From Bacteroidia bacterium (lineage in GTDB: Bacteria; Bacteroidota; Bacteroidia; B-17B0; Aurantibacillaceae): a stretch of 64,000 nt of DNA. The translations under genes were made by a program, and so were the position numbers. Below the pieces are notes generated by a model. It did no database searches. It was not told where the DNA came from and was given only the letters and a program-made list of their open reading frames with translations. Positions 40,131 to 49,345 of this stretch are shown here, piece after piece. How positions within the stretch are numbered: the stretch's first letter is position 1; each line of letters begins with the position of its first letter. The DNA lies in NCBI GenBank assembly GCA_025362575.1, contig JANYIQ010000227.1, forward strand, positions 1-64,000, written 5' to 3'.

Positions 40131-43094
40131 ATGTTTAATCCTCCTCATATAGGCCGGCGAATAAAAATTACTTTATCGTTTTTCCTGTTACTTCAGTTCA
40201 GTTTTTTCGTCGCGCAGCAAAATTTGTCACAGCTCGTGAATCCATTTATTGGAACAGGCGGACATGGCCATACTTTTCCGGGCGCAGTTGCTCCTTTCGG
40301 GATGGTTCAGTTAAGTCCTGATACCAGAATTGACGGAAGTTGGGATGGATGCGGCGGATATCATTACAGTGATAGTATCATTTACGGTTTTTCGCATACG
40401 CACCTAAGCGGTACCGGCGTAAGCGATTACGGAGATATTTTGTTAATGCCAATGCTGGGAGAACCAAGCATGGACAGCAAAGTATATTCATCAAAATTTA
40501 AGCACTTAAAAGAAAAAGCACACGCCGGTTTTTACGAAGTACAACTGGAAGATGACAATATCAAAGCCGAATTAACCACTACTTTAAGAACAGGGATTCA
40601 TCGCTATACTTTTCCAAAAGGCAGCAAGGCCAATTTGATCCTTGACCTAATGCACCGAGATAAAACATTGAACTGCAATCTTCGTGTGCTCGACAGTGTA
40701 ACTGTTTCGGGATATAGAGTAAGTGAAGCCTGGGCTAAAGAACAGCATGTTTATTTCATCATGCGTTTTTCAAAACCAATAAAAAAACTGGCATATGCGG
40801 TTGGAAAAACATTCAGAGATACTTTAAATAAAAAGATCAACGAACAGGCACAGGGAGCTTATTTTCAATTCGACATTAGTGATGACAAACCACTGATAGT
40901 TAAAGTAGCATTATCTCCGGTTAATACAGATGGAGCAATGCTCAATATGGATGTAGAAGCAATTGACTGGGATTTCGAAAAATATAAAAGTAATGCAGAA
41001 CAATTATGGAATAAAGAACTTTCCAAGATTGAAGTGCAGAGTGATGATAAAGATAAGTTGACAATTTTTTATACCGCTCTTTATCATTGTATGATCCACC
41101 CAAGCATCAACATGGATGTTGACCACAAATACAGAGGAAGAGACAACAAAATTCATACAACCCCCGGCTTCACTTATTATTCAGTATTCTCTTTATGGGA
41201 TACATTCAGGGCACTGCATCCATTATTTACTATCCTTGATCATAAACGGGTTGTTGATTTCATAAACACTTTTATTTACCAATATGCGGATAGCAAACGT
41301 TTACCAATGTGGGAATTATCAGGTAATGAAACGGACTGCATGATCGGTTACCACGCCGCATCTGTAATCGTCGACGCCTTTGAAAAAGGAATCGGTGGTT
41401 TTGATACGTTGGTTGCATACGATGCCATGAAAGCTGCTGCAAATTATAGTCTGCAAGGCATTCCTGCCTACATTAAAAACGGTTACTTACAAGTGGACGA
41501 TGAACCTGAGAGTGTTTCCAAAACATTGGAGTATGCATACGATGACTGGTGCATTGCACAGCTGGCACAAAAATTAAATAAGCCTGATGACTATAAATAC
41601 TATATCAGAAGAGCACAATCCTACAAGAACTTGTTCGACCCTTCAACCGGATTCATGCGCCCGAGAAAGAACGGCAATTGGCTTTCACCTTTCGATCCAA
41701 AAGAAGTGAATAATCATTTTACGGAAGCCAACAGCTGGCAATATTCTTTTTTTGTACCACACGATCTTGATGGATTAATGGCATTGCATGGAGGTAGTAA
41801 AAACTTTGAACATAAACTGGATGAACTTTTTACCACTACTTCTAAAACTACCGGCCGTGAACAATCTGACATTACAGGGCTCATCGGGCAATACGCACAC
41901 GGCAACGAGCCAAGCCATCACATGGCATACTTATACAATTATGTTGGTAAGCCGCAAAAAACGATCGACAGAGTTCGTCAGATTCTAAATGATTTTTATA
42001 AGAACAAACCCGATGGCTTAATTGGCAATGAAGATTGCGGACAAATGAGTGCCTGGTATGTTTTTAGCAGCCTTGGTTTTTATCCTGTTTGTCCTGGCAC
42101 CAACGATTATGTTTTAGGCGCTTCGAATTTCAATCACATCAAATTAAACTTAGAGGACGGAAGGTCTTTTTTCATTAACACGATCAGTGAAGGCGGAAAT
42201 GAATTTATCAAAGGTGTTGTTATCAATGCCAAGCCAACTTTACGCTCTACCATTTCTCAGCATCAGATCTTCACAGGCGGCGGACTCACCTTTTACATGA
42301 CCAATAAAAAAGATACAACTAATAAATATGGTAACGGGCAGCTTCAAAAACCACATAGCCGTATTCATGCCAATCAAATTGTAACCGTGCCTGTTATTGT
42401 TAGCCAGAGCAAATCTTTTAAAGAGAAACAGGAAATAATCATCAATGCAGGAAATAACAAAACAGCCAACATAGTTTATACTACTGATGGTACTGAGCCT
42501 ACAAAAAGATCCGCTGCCTACGGTCAGGCTTTCAATATTGATGCAACCTGCATTATTAAAGCGAAAATTTATACAGAAAAAGACAGTAGTAAAACAACGA
42601 GCTCCTACTTTTACAAAATGCCGCATAACTGGAGCATTGACATTAAGTCAAAATACAATGCGCAATATTCTGCCGGCGGAGCTGAAGGGATCATTGATGG
42701 AGTTAACGGAGATGTGAACTGGCGTAAAGGGGAGTGGCAAGGCTATCAGGGACAGAATTTTGAATGCACCGTGAATTTAGGGGCTTTACAAATCGTAAAA
42801 AGTTTATCGAGTAATTATTTGCAAGACACCAGAGCCTGGATCGTTTTTCCGAAGGAAGTAGAATATTTTATTTCTAAAGACGGGAAAAAATTCACTTCGG
42901 TTGGTAAGATCAGCAATACGGTTAAGGCAGAAGATTATGAGGTTCAGTTAAAGAGTTTCGAATTAATTTTAAGCAAAGAAACAAAAGCGCATTACATTAA
43001 GGTAGTAGCAAAAAATTTTGGTAAACTTCCCGACTGGCATTTAGGTAAGGACGGCGATGCGTTTATTTTTATTGATGAGTTAGATATAAAATAA
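40131..43094 (+). CDS. GH92 alpha-mannosidase with chitobiase-C-type and F5/8-type C domains
   Basis: The protein is 987 residues. After a signal segment comes the GH92 N-terminal sandwich (VNPFIGTGGHGHTFPGA, GCGGYHYSD, YGFSHTHLSGTG). The alpha/alpha barrel follows, with YYSVFSLWDTFRALHPL and GNEDCGQMSAWY (632-643), the catalytic-acid region. From about residue 780 there is a chitobiase/hexosaminidase C-terminal-type module (VYTTDGTEPT), then a discoidin-like domain (GVNGDVNWRKGEWQGY). GH92 enzymes are calcium-dependent exo-alpha-mannosidases acting on N-glycan mannose. A TATCTTTA box lies 15 nt upstream of the ATG. It completes the glycan-trimming set of this locus. Confidence 0.93.
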   Translation: MFNPPHIGRRIKITLSFFLLLQFSFFVAQQNLSQLVNPFIGTGGHGHTFPGAVAPFGMVQLSPDTRIDGSWDGCGGYHYSDSIIYGFSHTHLSGTGVSDYGDILLMPMLGEPSMDSKVYSSKFKHLKEKAHAGFYEVQLEDDNIKAELTTTLRTGIHRYTFPKGSKANLILDLMHRDKTLNCNLRVLDSVTVSGYRVSEAWAKEQHVYFIMRFSKPIKKLAYAVGKTFRDTLNKKINEQAQGAYFQFDISDDKPLIVKVALSPVNTDGAMLNMDVEAIDWDFEKYKSNAEQLWNKELSKIEVQSDDKDKLTIFYTALYHCMIHPSINMDVDHKYRGRDNKIHTTPGFTYYSVFSLWDTFRALHPLFTILDHKRVVDFINTFIYQYADSKRLPMWELSGNETDCMIGYHAASVIVDAFEKGIGGFDTLVAYDAMKAAANYSLQGIPAYIKNGYLQVDDEPESVSKTLEYAYDDWCIAQLAQKLNKPDDYKYYIRRAQSYKNLFDPSTGFMRPRKNGNWLSPFDPKEVNNHFTEANSWQYSFFVPHDLDGLMALHGGSKNFEHKLDELFTTTSKTTGREQSDITGLIGQYAHGNEPSHHMAYLYNYVGKPQKTIDRVRQILNDFYKNKPDGLIGNEDCGQMSAWYVFSSLGFYPVCPGTNDYVLGASNFNHIKLNLEDGRSFFINTISEGGNEFIKGVVINAKPTLRSTISQHQIFTGGGLTFYMTNKKDTTNKYGNGQLQKPHSRIHANQIVTVPVIVSQSKSFKEKQEIIINAGNNKTANIVYTTDGTEPTKRSAAYGQAFNIDATCIIKAKIYTEKDSSKTTSSYFYKMPHNWSIDIKSKYNAQYSAGGAEGIIDGVNGDVNWRKGEWQGYQGQNFECTVNLGALQIVKSLSSNYLQDTRAWIVFPKEVEYFISKDGKKFTSVGKISNTVKAEDYEVQLKSFELILSKETKAHYIKVVAKNFGKLPDWHLGKDGDAFIFIDELDIK

Positions 43095-43107
43095 AATTTT
43101 ATTGAAA

Positions 43108-45054
43108 ATGAGTTCTTCCAAAACCTATTGCAACAGTTTAACTTCCTACTCTCGTTTTTTAACACGCGAAGTTAAAATAGGCGATCTGCTTTTAGGTGCT
43201 CATCATCCCATTCGTCTGCAAAGCATGACCACTACCGATACCATGGATACCAAGGCTACGGTAGAGCAAAGCATTCGGATGATCGAAGCCGGCTGCGAAC
43301 TCGTAAGGATCACCGCACCAAGTTTGAATGAAGCAAAAAATCTGGAGCTCATAAAAAAAGAATTGGTGGCGCGAGGTTATAACACACCCATTTGTGCCGA
43401 TATTCATTTTACTCCAAACGCTGCTGAGTGGGCCGCGCGCATTATTGAAAAAGTAAGAGTTAATCCGGGCAATTACGCCGATAAAAAGAAATTCGAAACC
43501 ATTGATTATACCGATTCGGCCTATGAAGCAGAACTGGAAAGAATCCGCACACGATTTACACCATTAGTAAAAATTTGCAAAGAATATGGCACAGCCATGC
43601 GAATTGGCACCAACCACGGGTCACTGAGTGATCGTATTTTAAGTCGCTATGGCGACACGCCATTGGGCATGGTAGAGAGTGCTTTAGAATTTTTACGCAT
43701 TTGCGAAGAGCAAAACTACCACAACATTGTGCTTTCCATGAAAGCCAGTAACACGCAAGTAATGGTTCAGGCCTATCGTTTACTCGTTGCAAAAATGATG
43801 GAGACCAACCGCAATTATCCTTTGCATTTGGGTGTAACCGAAGCAGGAGATGGCGAAGACGGCAGAATTAAATCGGCTGTTGGAATTGGAACCTTGTTAG
43901 AAGATGGTTTAGGAGATACTGTTCGGGTATCTTTAACTGAAGAGCCTGAATTTGAAATTCCCGTAGCTAAGATGTTGGTCGACCGTTATAAAAAAAGAGC
44001 TGAGCATAAACCTATTCCCGCACTTATCTCTCATAACCCATCTCTGAATTACGATCCCTTCGAATACAACCGAAGATCATGTCATGAAGTGATCAATATT
44101 GGGAAGCATAATGTGCCAAGAGTTATTGCAGATTACAGTTCAAAAACAGAAATTACCGCAGCGAGTTTATTTGCAGTAGGATATAATTACTCGGTACCCA
44201 TGGATAAATGGAACCTCAGCGATATGGCGGTGGATTATATTTATGCCGGAGATACTGAAGTGAATTTCAATATTCCCGGAACATTAGGTGTAATTTACAA
44301 TTCAGAGACTTGGATAAAGAATAAAAATAAGGACAGAAGCTATCCCTTATTTTGTGCGGATGAATATTTTAGGAGTTCTGAAAAAAGCAGCATTCTTAAT
44401 TTTGTTGCAGTTGACATTGAAACGCTTACTTCCGATTTCATCACGAAAATAAATAAGGAAAATACGGTTGTACTCATCTTAGATACGTTTAATGAGCATG
44501 CCATGCCGGAGTTAAGAAGGATGGCAATTGATCTGCTGGATGCAAATTGTGATAATCCTTTTATCATCAAACGAAATTATGCTAAACTCAGCGAATCTGA
44601 ATTTCAATTGTACAGTGCTACAGATGTTGGGGGTTTATTGATCGATGGTTTGGGTGATGGTGTCTGGATCAAGCAGAAAGATTGTGCGTCTGCTCAAATT
44701 TGCAACTCAACAACTTTCGGAATTTTACAAGCTACAAGAACTCGCATTAGTAAAACCGAATATATTTCTTGTCCAAGCTGCGGCCGTACTTTATTTGATC
44801 TTCAGGAAACCACTCAAAAGATACGTGAACGCACACATCATTTAAAAGGAATAAAGATCGGTATCATGGGTTGCATTGTGAATGGCCCGGGCGAAATGGC
44901 AGATGCCGATTATGGTTATGTAGGAACGGGAGTAGGAAAAATTTCTTTATATAAAGGCAAGGAAGTGGTTAAGAAGAATGTGACCAGCGAAACTGCTGTT
45001 GATGAACTGATCGATCTTATTAAAGAACATGGCGACTGGGTTGAGAAATCTTAA
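43108..45054 (+). CDS. ispG: 4-hydroxy-3-methylbut-2-enyl-diphosphate synthase, long form
   Basis: The enzyme has about 648 residues from ATG 43108; a TTG two codons earlier is less likely. The TIM-barrel half shows LQSMTTTDTMDT, CADIHFTP and RVNPGNY. A long central insertion of some 250 residues, typical of Bacteroidota and plants, precedes the iron-sulfur domain with CPSC (555, 558), the third ligand Cys589 in MGCIVNGPGE and Glu596. It reduces MEcPP to HMBPP in the non-mevalonate isoprenoid pathway using a 4Fe-4S cluster. It starts 13 nt after the GH92 gene but is functionally separate housekeeping. Confidence 0.95.
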   Translation: MSSSKTYCNSLTSYSRFLTREVKIGDLLLGAHHPIRLQSMTTTDTMDTKATVEQSIRMIEAGCELVRITAPSLNEAKNLELIKKELVARGYNTPICADIHFTPNAAEWAARIIEKVRVNPGNYADKKKFETIDYTDSAYEAELERIRTRFTPLVKICKEYGTAMRIGTNHGSLSDRILSRYGDTPLGMVESALEFLRICEEQNYHNIVLSMKASNTQVMVQAYRLLVAKMMETNRNYPLHLGVTEAGDGEDGRIKSAVGIGTLLEDGLGDTVRVSLTEEPEFEIPVAKMLVDRYKKRAEHKPIPALISHNPSLNYDPFEYNRRSCHEVINIGKHNVPRVIADYSSKTEITAASLFAVGYNYSVPMDKWNLSDMAVDYIYAGDTEVNFNIPGTLGVIYNSETWIKNKNKDRSYPLFCADEYFRSSEKSSILNFVAVDIETLTSDFITKINKENTVVLILDTFNEHAMPELRRMAIDLLDANCDNPFIIKRNYAKLSESEFQLYSATDVGGLLIDGLGDGVWIKQKDCASAQICNSTTFGILQATRTRISKTEYISCPSCGRTLFDLQETTQKIRERTHHLKGIKIGIMGCIVNGPGEMADADYGYVGTGVGKISLYKGKEVVKKNVTSETAVDELIDLIKEHGDWVEKS

Positions 45055-45073
45055 TGAATTTTATCTTATTTAT

Positions 45074-45613
45074 TCACCTTTTCGTTTTATAACCAACAAC
45101 ATTTCTCTTTACCGGCTTGTCCTTCTTTTCAATTAATTCATCAAGGTATCTGAACACCACTTCAATGTTCTTACCATGATTATGGAGTTTCTTTTTTATC
45201 TGTTCTATCTCTAACCTTAACTCAGTGTTATCTGCTAGCATTTGACGGATCTTAGTAAAGATCCGGATAATTTGAATGTTAACCCTGATAGCTTGTTTGC
45301 TGTTTAATACGCTTGAAAGCATTGCCACACCTTGTTCTGTGAAAGCTGAGGGAAGGTATTTAATGTTCTCTCCTTGTTTCAAGTTCACAATTTGTGACCT
45401 TGAACTATTAGCCTCCTGAGTCGTTATTTCAAACATAAAATTTTCAGGGAATCTGTCGATATTCCGCTTTACCGCTTGCTTGAGAACTTTTGTCTCAACA
45501 CCATAGAGTTTCGCCAGATCCTTGTCCAGCATAACTTTCTGACCCCTTATTAAATAAATTTGTCCGGTTATTATTTCATCAGGAACTGTTGCCTCTTCTT
45601 TTCTACTTCGCAT
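45074..45613 (-). CDS. ORF6N domain-containing protein
   Basis: The protein is 179 residues. The N-terminal ORF6N domain is clear: IYLIRGQKVMLDKDLAKLYG, then VKRNIDRFPENFMFEIT and AFTEQGVAMLSSVL. The C-terminal part is a charged helix (about residues 115-160) that could dimerise. ORF6N and KilA-N domains occur in phage antirepressors and are often found as isolated chromosomal genes in Bacteroidota; DNA binding is assumed rather than shown. It is convergent with ispG with a 19-nt gap, and divergent from the TPR gene with overlapping promoter boxes. No other phage-like genes are near. Confidence 0.88.
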   Translation of the reverse strand: MRSRKEEATVPDEIITGQIYLIRGQKVMLDKDLAKLYGVETKVLKQAVKRNIDRFPENFMFEITTQEANSSRSQIVNLKQGENIKYLPSAFTEQGVAMLSSVLNSKQAIRVNIQIIRIFTKIRQMLADNTELRLEIEQIKKKLHNHGKNIEVVFRYLDELIEKKDKPVKRNVVGYKTKR

Positions 45614-45634
45614 GATCTAACAGTTTCAATAAGA

Positions 45635-45672
45635 CAAAGCTACTATGTGAATCATTAATTGATTGCTACAAA
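45635..45672 (-). promoter_or_regulatory. Candidate promoter for the ORF6N gene
   Basis: On the minus strand TAGCTTTG (45635-45642) is an exact TAnnTTTG box, with TTTG at 45669-45672. The 26-nt spacer is longer than usual. It overlaps the divergent TPR-gene promoter. Confidence 0.42.
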
Positions 45673-45695
45673 TTGTAACATTTTTTATATATTTG
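45663..45695 (+). promoter_or_regulatory. Candidate promoter for the TPR / T9SS-B / PorP operon
   Basis: TTG at 45663-45665 and TATATTTG at 45688-45695 (22-nt spacer). The box ends 5 nt before the ATG at 45701, so the transcript would have almost no leader. Confidence 0.5.
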
Positions 45696-45700
45696 ATACG

Positions 45701-46396
45701 ATGAAACGAATAGCACTTCTATTTTTATGTCTAAAAGTTTTATCTGCCAGCTCGCAGAAAACCTATGCAATGGCAAAAAAATATTTTCTTCAAAATAACT
45801 TTTCGCAAAGCACCATTTATCTGGATTCATGTGCCAAACAAAAAGATTATGCAGATAGCGCCTTATATTTAAAAGCACATATTGCCATAAAAAACAATCA
45901 GTTTGATAAAGCTACAGACCTTTGCGATAAACTTCATCACCAGAATAAAAGTTATTACGAGGTTTGGTTTCTGCGCGGTCTTATTGCTTCACTTAAAACA
46001 AAATACGCGCAAGCTGCCGAAGATTATACCAAAGTACTCAATCACGACCCCAAACATTTAAAAGCATTATACAACCGCTCCTGGGCTAAAGGTCAGCTCG
46101 AAGACTACGAGAGTGCCATTAGCGATCTCAATACCTGCATTAATTTAGATGCCAATTTTGCTGCTGCGTATTATTCGCGCGCCTTCTGCAATGAAAAAGC
46201 CGGTAATTTTGACGCCGCCATTCGCGATTATTCTAAAACAATAACATTGAACGAGAATTACGAAGACGCTTATTTACCCTTAGCTTACGCCCTTAATCAA
46301 AAAGGAGAAAAAGTTCAGGCCTGCGAAATGCTTCAAAAAGCAATCGAAAAAGGCGTACACGTTGCGAACGACTTTAAAGAAAATTTTTGTAAGTAG
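45701..46396 (+). CDS. Exported TPR-repeat protein
   Basis: The protein is about 231 residues from ATG 45701, which gives a signal peptide (MKRIALLFLCLKVLSASSQ). An upstream ATT-rich extension from 45659 would precede the promoter box and is rejected. At least four tetratricopeptide units are visible, for example DYTKVLNHDPKHLKALYNR and DLNTCINLDANFAAAYYSR, ending with QKGEKVQACEMLQKAIEKG. TPR proteins hold partners together. With a T9SS-sorted protein and a PorP/SprF protein in the same direction, a role in surface-protein assembly or a complex in the periplasm is likely. Confidence 0.85.
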   Translation: MKRIALLFLCLKVLSASSQKTYAMAKKYFLQNNFSQSTIYLDSCAKQKDYADSALYLKAHIAIKNNQFDKATDLCDKLHHQNKSYYEVWFLRGLIASLKTKYAQAAEDYTKVLNHDPKHLKALYNRSWAKGQLEDYESAISDLNTCINLDANFAAAYYSRAFCNEKAGNFDAAIRDYSKTITLNENYEDAYLPLAYALNQKGEKVQACEMLQKAIEKGVHVANDFKENFCK

Positions 46397-46397
46397 T

Positions 46398-46949
46398 TTG
46401 AGGAAAAAAATTGTCATATTTTCTTTCCTACTAATTACTACTTTTTCATTTAGTCAAGCCCCCTTATTTGTTTCTCTCCAGAAAACCGATGCTTTTTGTT
46501 TTTCGGGCGGCGCTTCCATTAGCATTTTTAGCGGAACACCACCTTACAAAATAGCTTGGGGTAGTGGCGATACAACTTATTCAATAAATGGTCTTGTTCC
46601 CGGCTCCTATTCTGTTTATGTTAAAGACGCTGCACTTAAAGATACTTCCATCGCCTTTACCATTGATAATTTGACCTGCGAAGTAGCTATTTCAAACCAT
46701 TTTACACCCAACGACGATGGCTTTAATGATACCTGGGGAATTACAAATACCGTAACCTTTCCCAATTTTGAATTAACTGTTTTTAATCGCTGGGGGCAAA
46801 CTGTACATCAGCAAACGCAAACCTATAAGCCCTGGGATGGAAAATCGCTGGGAGTTAATTTGCCCGATGCCACTTATTATTACATTTTTTATTTCGACCG
46901 AAGTATGAAAGATAAATTACTGAAAGGTGATGTATCTATTTTAAGATGA
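46398..46949 (+). CDS. Short T9SS type B sorting-domain (gliding-motility C-terminal) protein
   Basis: The protein is about 183 residues from TTG 46398, which yields a compact signal peptide (RKKIVIFSFLLITTFSFSQ). An earlier TTG at 46362 lies inside the TPR gene. The mature protein has one SprB-type repeat (CFSGGASISIFSGTPPYKI, then YSVYVKDA). A type B T9SS domain follows directly: ISNHFTPNDDGFNDTWGI, VFNRWGQTVHQ, PDATYYYIFYF and a C-terminal GDVSILR. Little besides export and anchoring elements is present, so it may be a minimal surface adhesin unit or a partner for the following PorP/SprF protein, whose ATG overlaps its stop. Confidence 0.86.
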   Translation: MRKKIVIFSFLLITTFSFSQAPLFVSLQKTDAFCFSGGASISIFSGTPPYKIAWGSGDTTYSINGLVPGSYSVYVKDAALKDTSIAFTIDNLTCEVAISNHFTPNDDGFNDTWGITNTVTFPNFELTVFNRWGQTVHQQTQTYKPWDGKSLGVNLPDATYYYIFYFDRSMKDKLLKGDVSILR

Positions 46950-47908
46950 GAAAATTCATTTTACATATTCCATTAATTTTATTCTGCGATTTTTTATCTG
47001 CACAGCAAACCACGCAATACACTCAATTTACATTTAACCGATACGGGTATAATCCCGCCGCTGCAGGAACCAGTTTTAAAAGTCCTTTCGAAATTATTAT
47101 TGGCACCAAACGACAGTGGCTGGATATTGATAATGCTCCAAAAACAAATTTTTTTGGTGCCAACTATACTTTTATTCCAAAACGAAGTTACCGTAAATGG
47201 CATAACATTGGGGCTTATATAGATCAAGACCAATCCGGTGTTTTTGCCAACAATAGTTTTTTGGTTTCTTATACTTTTCATTTGTTGATTTCGAAAAGAT
47301 TAGTCGCCGCATTTGGTGTTTTTGCCGGCGCAAGACGATTTTTTATCTCAACCAATTCCTTAAATCCTTCCGATCCTGCGGTAGCAAAAAGTGCAAGTAA
47401 CCTCGTTGCTTATCCCGACGTTATTCCGGGCTTCAGACTTTACAATAAAAAATTCTTTTTCGATATAAGTTTACGTCAACTAACAACTCCAAAACAATCT
47501 AATTCAGAAAAACAAATCGGACTCAATTCAAAAATAATTCCACATATATATACAAGTGTGGGAATGCGATTCTTTTTTGATAATAATTTTTCGTTGGTAC
47601 CATCTTTAAACATGCACAGCACTTTCAATTACATTCCGGCTTTTCAGGGTAATTTAATGTTGAATTATGGCACCCGTTTTGGGATAGGAGCTTCGGTAAC
47701 CGGGAAAAATTTTGTTGGCGGTATTTTTCAAATACGATTTCTTAAAAACGCGGTAGTTGGTATTGCTTACGAATATTCGATAAACCGCATGCGTGTTGCC
47801 GCCCCAAACACCATCGAATTCATGATGGGAATTGTGCCCATTTTCGACACCCGCGACCGCTTCGGAAAGAGCAGTAATGTGGCTAAATGCCCTATTTTAG
47901 AGTTTTAA
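46946..47908 (+). CDS. PorP/SprF family type IX secretion membrane protein
   Basis: The protein is 320 residues. A signal peptide ends in FLSAQQ. The first strand has the family pattern QYTQFTFNRYGYNPAAAGT, followed by alternating hydrophobic strands of an outer-membrane barrel and IGAYIDQDQSGVF. Relatives bind type B sorted substrates at the cell surface through PorE-type partners. The gene overlaps the upstream type B protein by 4 nt (ATGA), a pairing seen for SprB/SprF. It probably handles that specific protein rather than general secretion. Transcription likely ends before the paa promoter 7 nt downstream. Confidence 0.88.
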   Translation: MRKFILHIPLILFCDFLSAQQTTQYTQFTFNRYGYNPAAAGTSFKSPFEIIIGTKRQWLDIDNAPKTNFFGANYTFIPKRSYRKWHNIGAYIDQDQSGVFANNSFLVSYTFHLLISKRLVAAFGVFAGARRFFISTNSLNPSDPAVAKSASNLVAYPDVIPGFRLYNKKFFFDISLRQLTTPKQSNSEKQIGLNSKIIPHIYTSVGMRFFFDNNFSLVPSLNMHSTFNYIPAFQGNLMLNYGTRFGIGASVTGKNFVGGIFQIRFLKNAVVGIAYEYSINRMRVAAPNTIEFMMGIVPIFDTRDRFGKSSNVAKCPILEF

Positions 47909-47914
47909 AATCCA

Positions 47915-47946
47915 TTTGCTTTAACCCCTATTTTCTCTTAAATTTG
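47915..47946 (+). promoter_or_regulatory. Promoter of the paa operon
   Basis: TTTG at 47915-47918 and TAAATTTG at 47939-47946 have a 20-nt spacer. Both elements match the Bacteroidota consensus. A start about 6 nt after the -7 box gives a leader of about 20 nt before the paaA ATG at 47973. Confidence 0.68.
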
Positions 47947-47972
47947 TAATGCTATCCTAATTAGTATTGGAA

Positions 47973-48911
47973 ATGGAAAACAAACAATTTGAAGACGTTT
48001 TTGAAGCCAAATTGGCAAAGAACGAAATGATAGAACCTAAAGACTGGATGCCGGATAATTACCGCAAGCATTTGATCCGACAAATATCTCAGCATGCCCA
48101 CTCCGAAATTGTAGGTATGCTGCCTGAAGGCAACTGGATCACCCGCGCCCCGAGTTTACGCGCCAAAGTTGTGCTTTTAGCAAAGGTGCAGGACGAAGGC
48201 GGACACGGTTTATATTTATATACCGCCGCCGAAACATTGGGTACAGGCCGCGATGAATTATTAGAAGCATTACACACCGGCAAAGCAAAATATTCTTCCA
48301 TCTTTAATTATCCAACTTTAACCTGGGCCGATATTGGCGCGGTCGGTTGGTTAGTAGATGGTGCAGCTATCATGAATCAGGTAATGTTACAACGTACTTC
48401 TTACGGACCATACGCAAGAGCTATGGTAAGAATTTGCAAAGAAGAAAGTTTTCATCAGCGCCAGGGTTACGAGATCATGTGTCATTTATCATTTGGCACT
48501 GCCGAACAAAAAGCAATGGCGCAAGATGCTTTGAACCGTTGGTGGTTTCCAACTATGATGATGTTTGGTCCGCCTGATTCTGAATCACCAAACAGCGAAA
48601 ATGCACTTAAGTGGCGCATCAAACGCGAATCGAACGATCAGCTTCGTCAGCGTTTTGTAAATCAAACTGTTCAGCAAGTTGAATATTTGGGACTAACGGT
48701 TCCGGATCCAAAACTAAAATGGAACGAAGAAAAAAAGGGTTACGATTTCAGCGAACCAAATTGGGTAGAATTTAAAAATGTAATTAGCGGAAACGGTCCT
48801 TGTAACAAAGAACGTTTGGCAGCAAGAAACCAGGCACACAAAAATGGTGAGTGGGTAAGAGCGGCTGCACAAGCATTTGCAAAAAAGCGCGCACAAAAAA
48901 TTGCAGCATAA
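47973..48911 (+). CDS. paaA: Phenylacetyl-CoA epoxidase catalytic subunit PaaA
   Basis: The protein is about 312 residues; ATG 47973 is preferred over a TTG two codons earlier. It is the diiron subunit of the ring 1,2-epoxidase. Carboxylate and histidine ligands lie in helix motifs such as [12 protein letters not shown] and [14 protein letters not shown], and the opening [12 protein letters not shown] is typical. With PaaC, PaaB and a reductase it adds oxygen to phenylacetyl-CoA in the cytosol. It is the first gene of an operon with a strong promoter; paaB follows after 71 nt. Confidence 0.96.
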   Translation: MENKQFEDVFEAKLAKNEMIEPKDWMPDNYRKHLIRQISQHAHSEIVGMLPEGNWITRAPSLRAKVVLLAKVQDEGGHGLYLYTAAETLGTGRDELLEALHTGKAKYSSIFNYPTLTWADIGAVGWLVDGAAIMNQVMLQRTSYGPYARAMVRICKEESFHQRQGYEIMCHLSFGTAEQKAMAQDALNRWWFPTMMMFGPPDSESPNSENALKWRIKRESNDQLRQRFVNQTVQQVEYLGLTVPDPKLKWNEEKKGYDFSEPNWVEFKNVISGNGPCNKERLAARNQAHKNGEWVRAAAQAFAKKRAQKIAA

Positions 48912-48982
48912 AAAAAGTGATGAGTGATAAGTTTAAAAATAAGTTGCAAACAAATAAACAGAAAACAATTAAACATTAAAAA

Positions 48983-49270
48983 ATGAGTGATAATCAAGGC
49001 CCGATCTGGGAAGTATTTGTTCAGAAAAAAGCAGGGCAGCCTTTTGTACATTGCGGAAGCTTACATGCTTTTGATAAAGAAATGGCATTGCAAAACGCAC
49101 GCGATCTGTATACGCGCCGCCAGGAAGGCTGTGCTTTATGGGTGGTGAAGTCATCTGAAATAGTAGCAAGCAGTCCCGAAGATATTGGACCATTCTTTGA
49201 ACCATCAAACGACAAAGTTTATCGTCACCCGACTTTTTATCAGATACCGGATGCAATAGGGCATATGTAA
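48983..49270 (+). CDS. paaB: Phenylacetyl-CoA epoxidase subunit PaaB
   Basis: This 95-residue protein is the small PaaB subunit: PIWEVFVQKKAGQPFVHCG, then HAFDKEMALQNARDLYTRR and the WVVKSSEI strand. PaaB bridges PaaA-PaaC heterodimers into the active complex and has no active site. Size and order match other epoxidase operons. A 75-nt gap separates it from paaC. Confidence 0.95.
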   Translation: MSDNQGPIWEVFVQKKAGQPFVHCGSLHAFDKEMALQNARDLYTRRQEGCALWVVKSSEIVASSPEDIGPFFEPSNDKVYRHPTFYQIPDAIGHM

Positions 49271-49345
49271 AAAAGAGTTCGGTGTTAAGAGTTCGTAGCA
49301 TTAGAAACGAATTTCCATCGGGCTCCCAAAACAAAACAACGAACT

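Noticed and set aside
45074-45613. The ORF6N gene as a prophage remnant
   Set aside because: It stands alone between housekeeping-type genes, with no integrase, portal, capsid or attachment repeats nearby.
46362-46400. TTG 46362 as start of the type B T9SS protein
   Set aside because: It would overlap the TPR gene by 35 nt and put 12 extra residues before a good signal peptide. TTG 46398 fits better.
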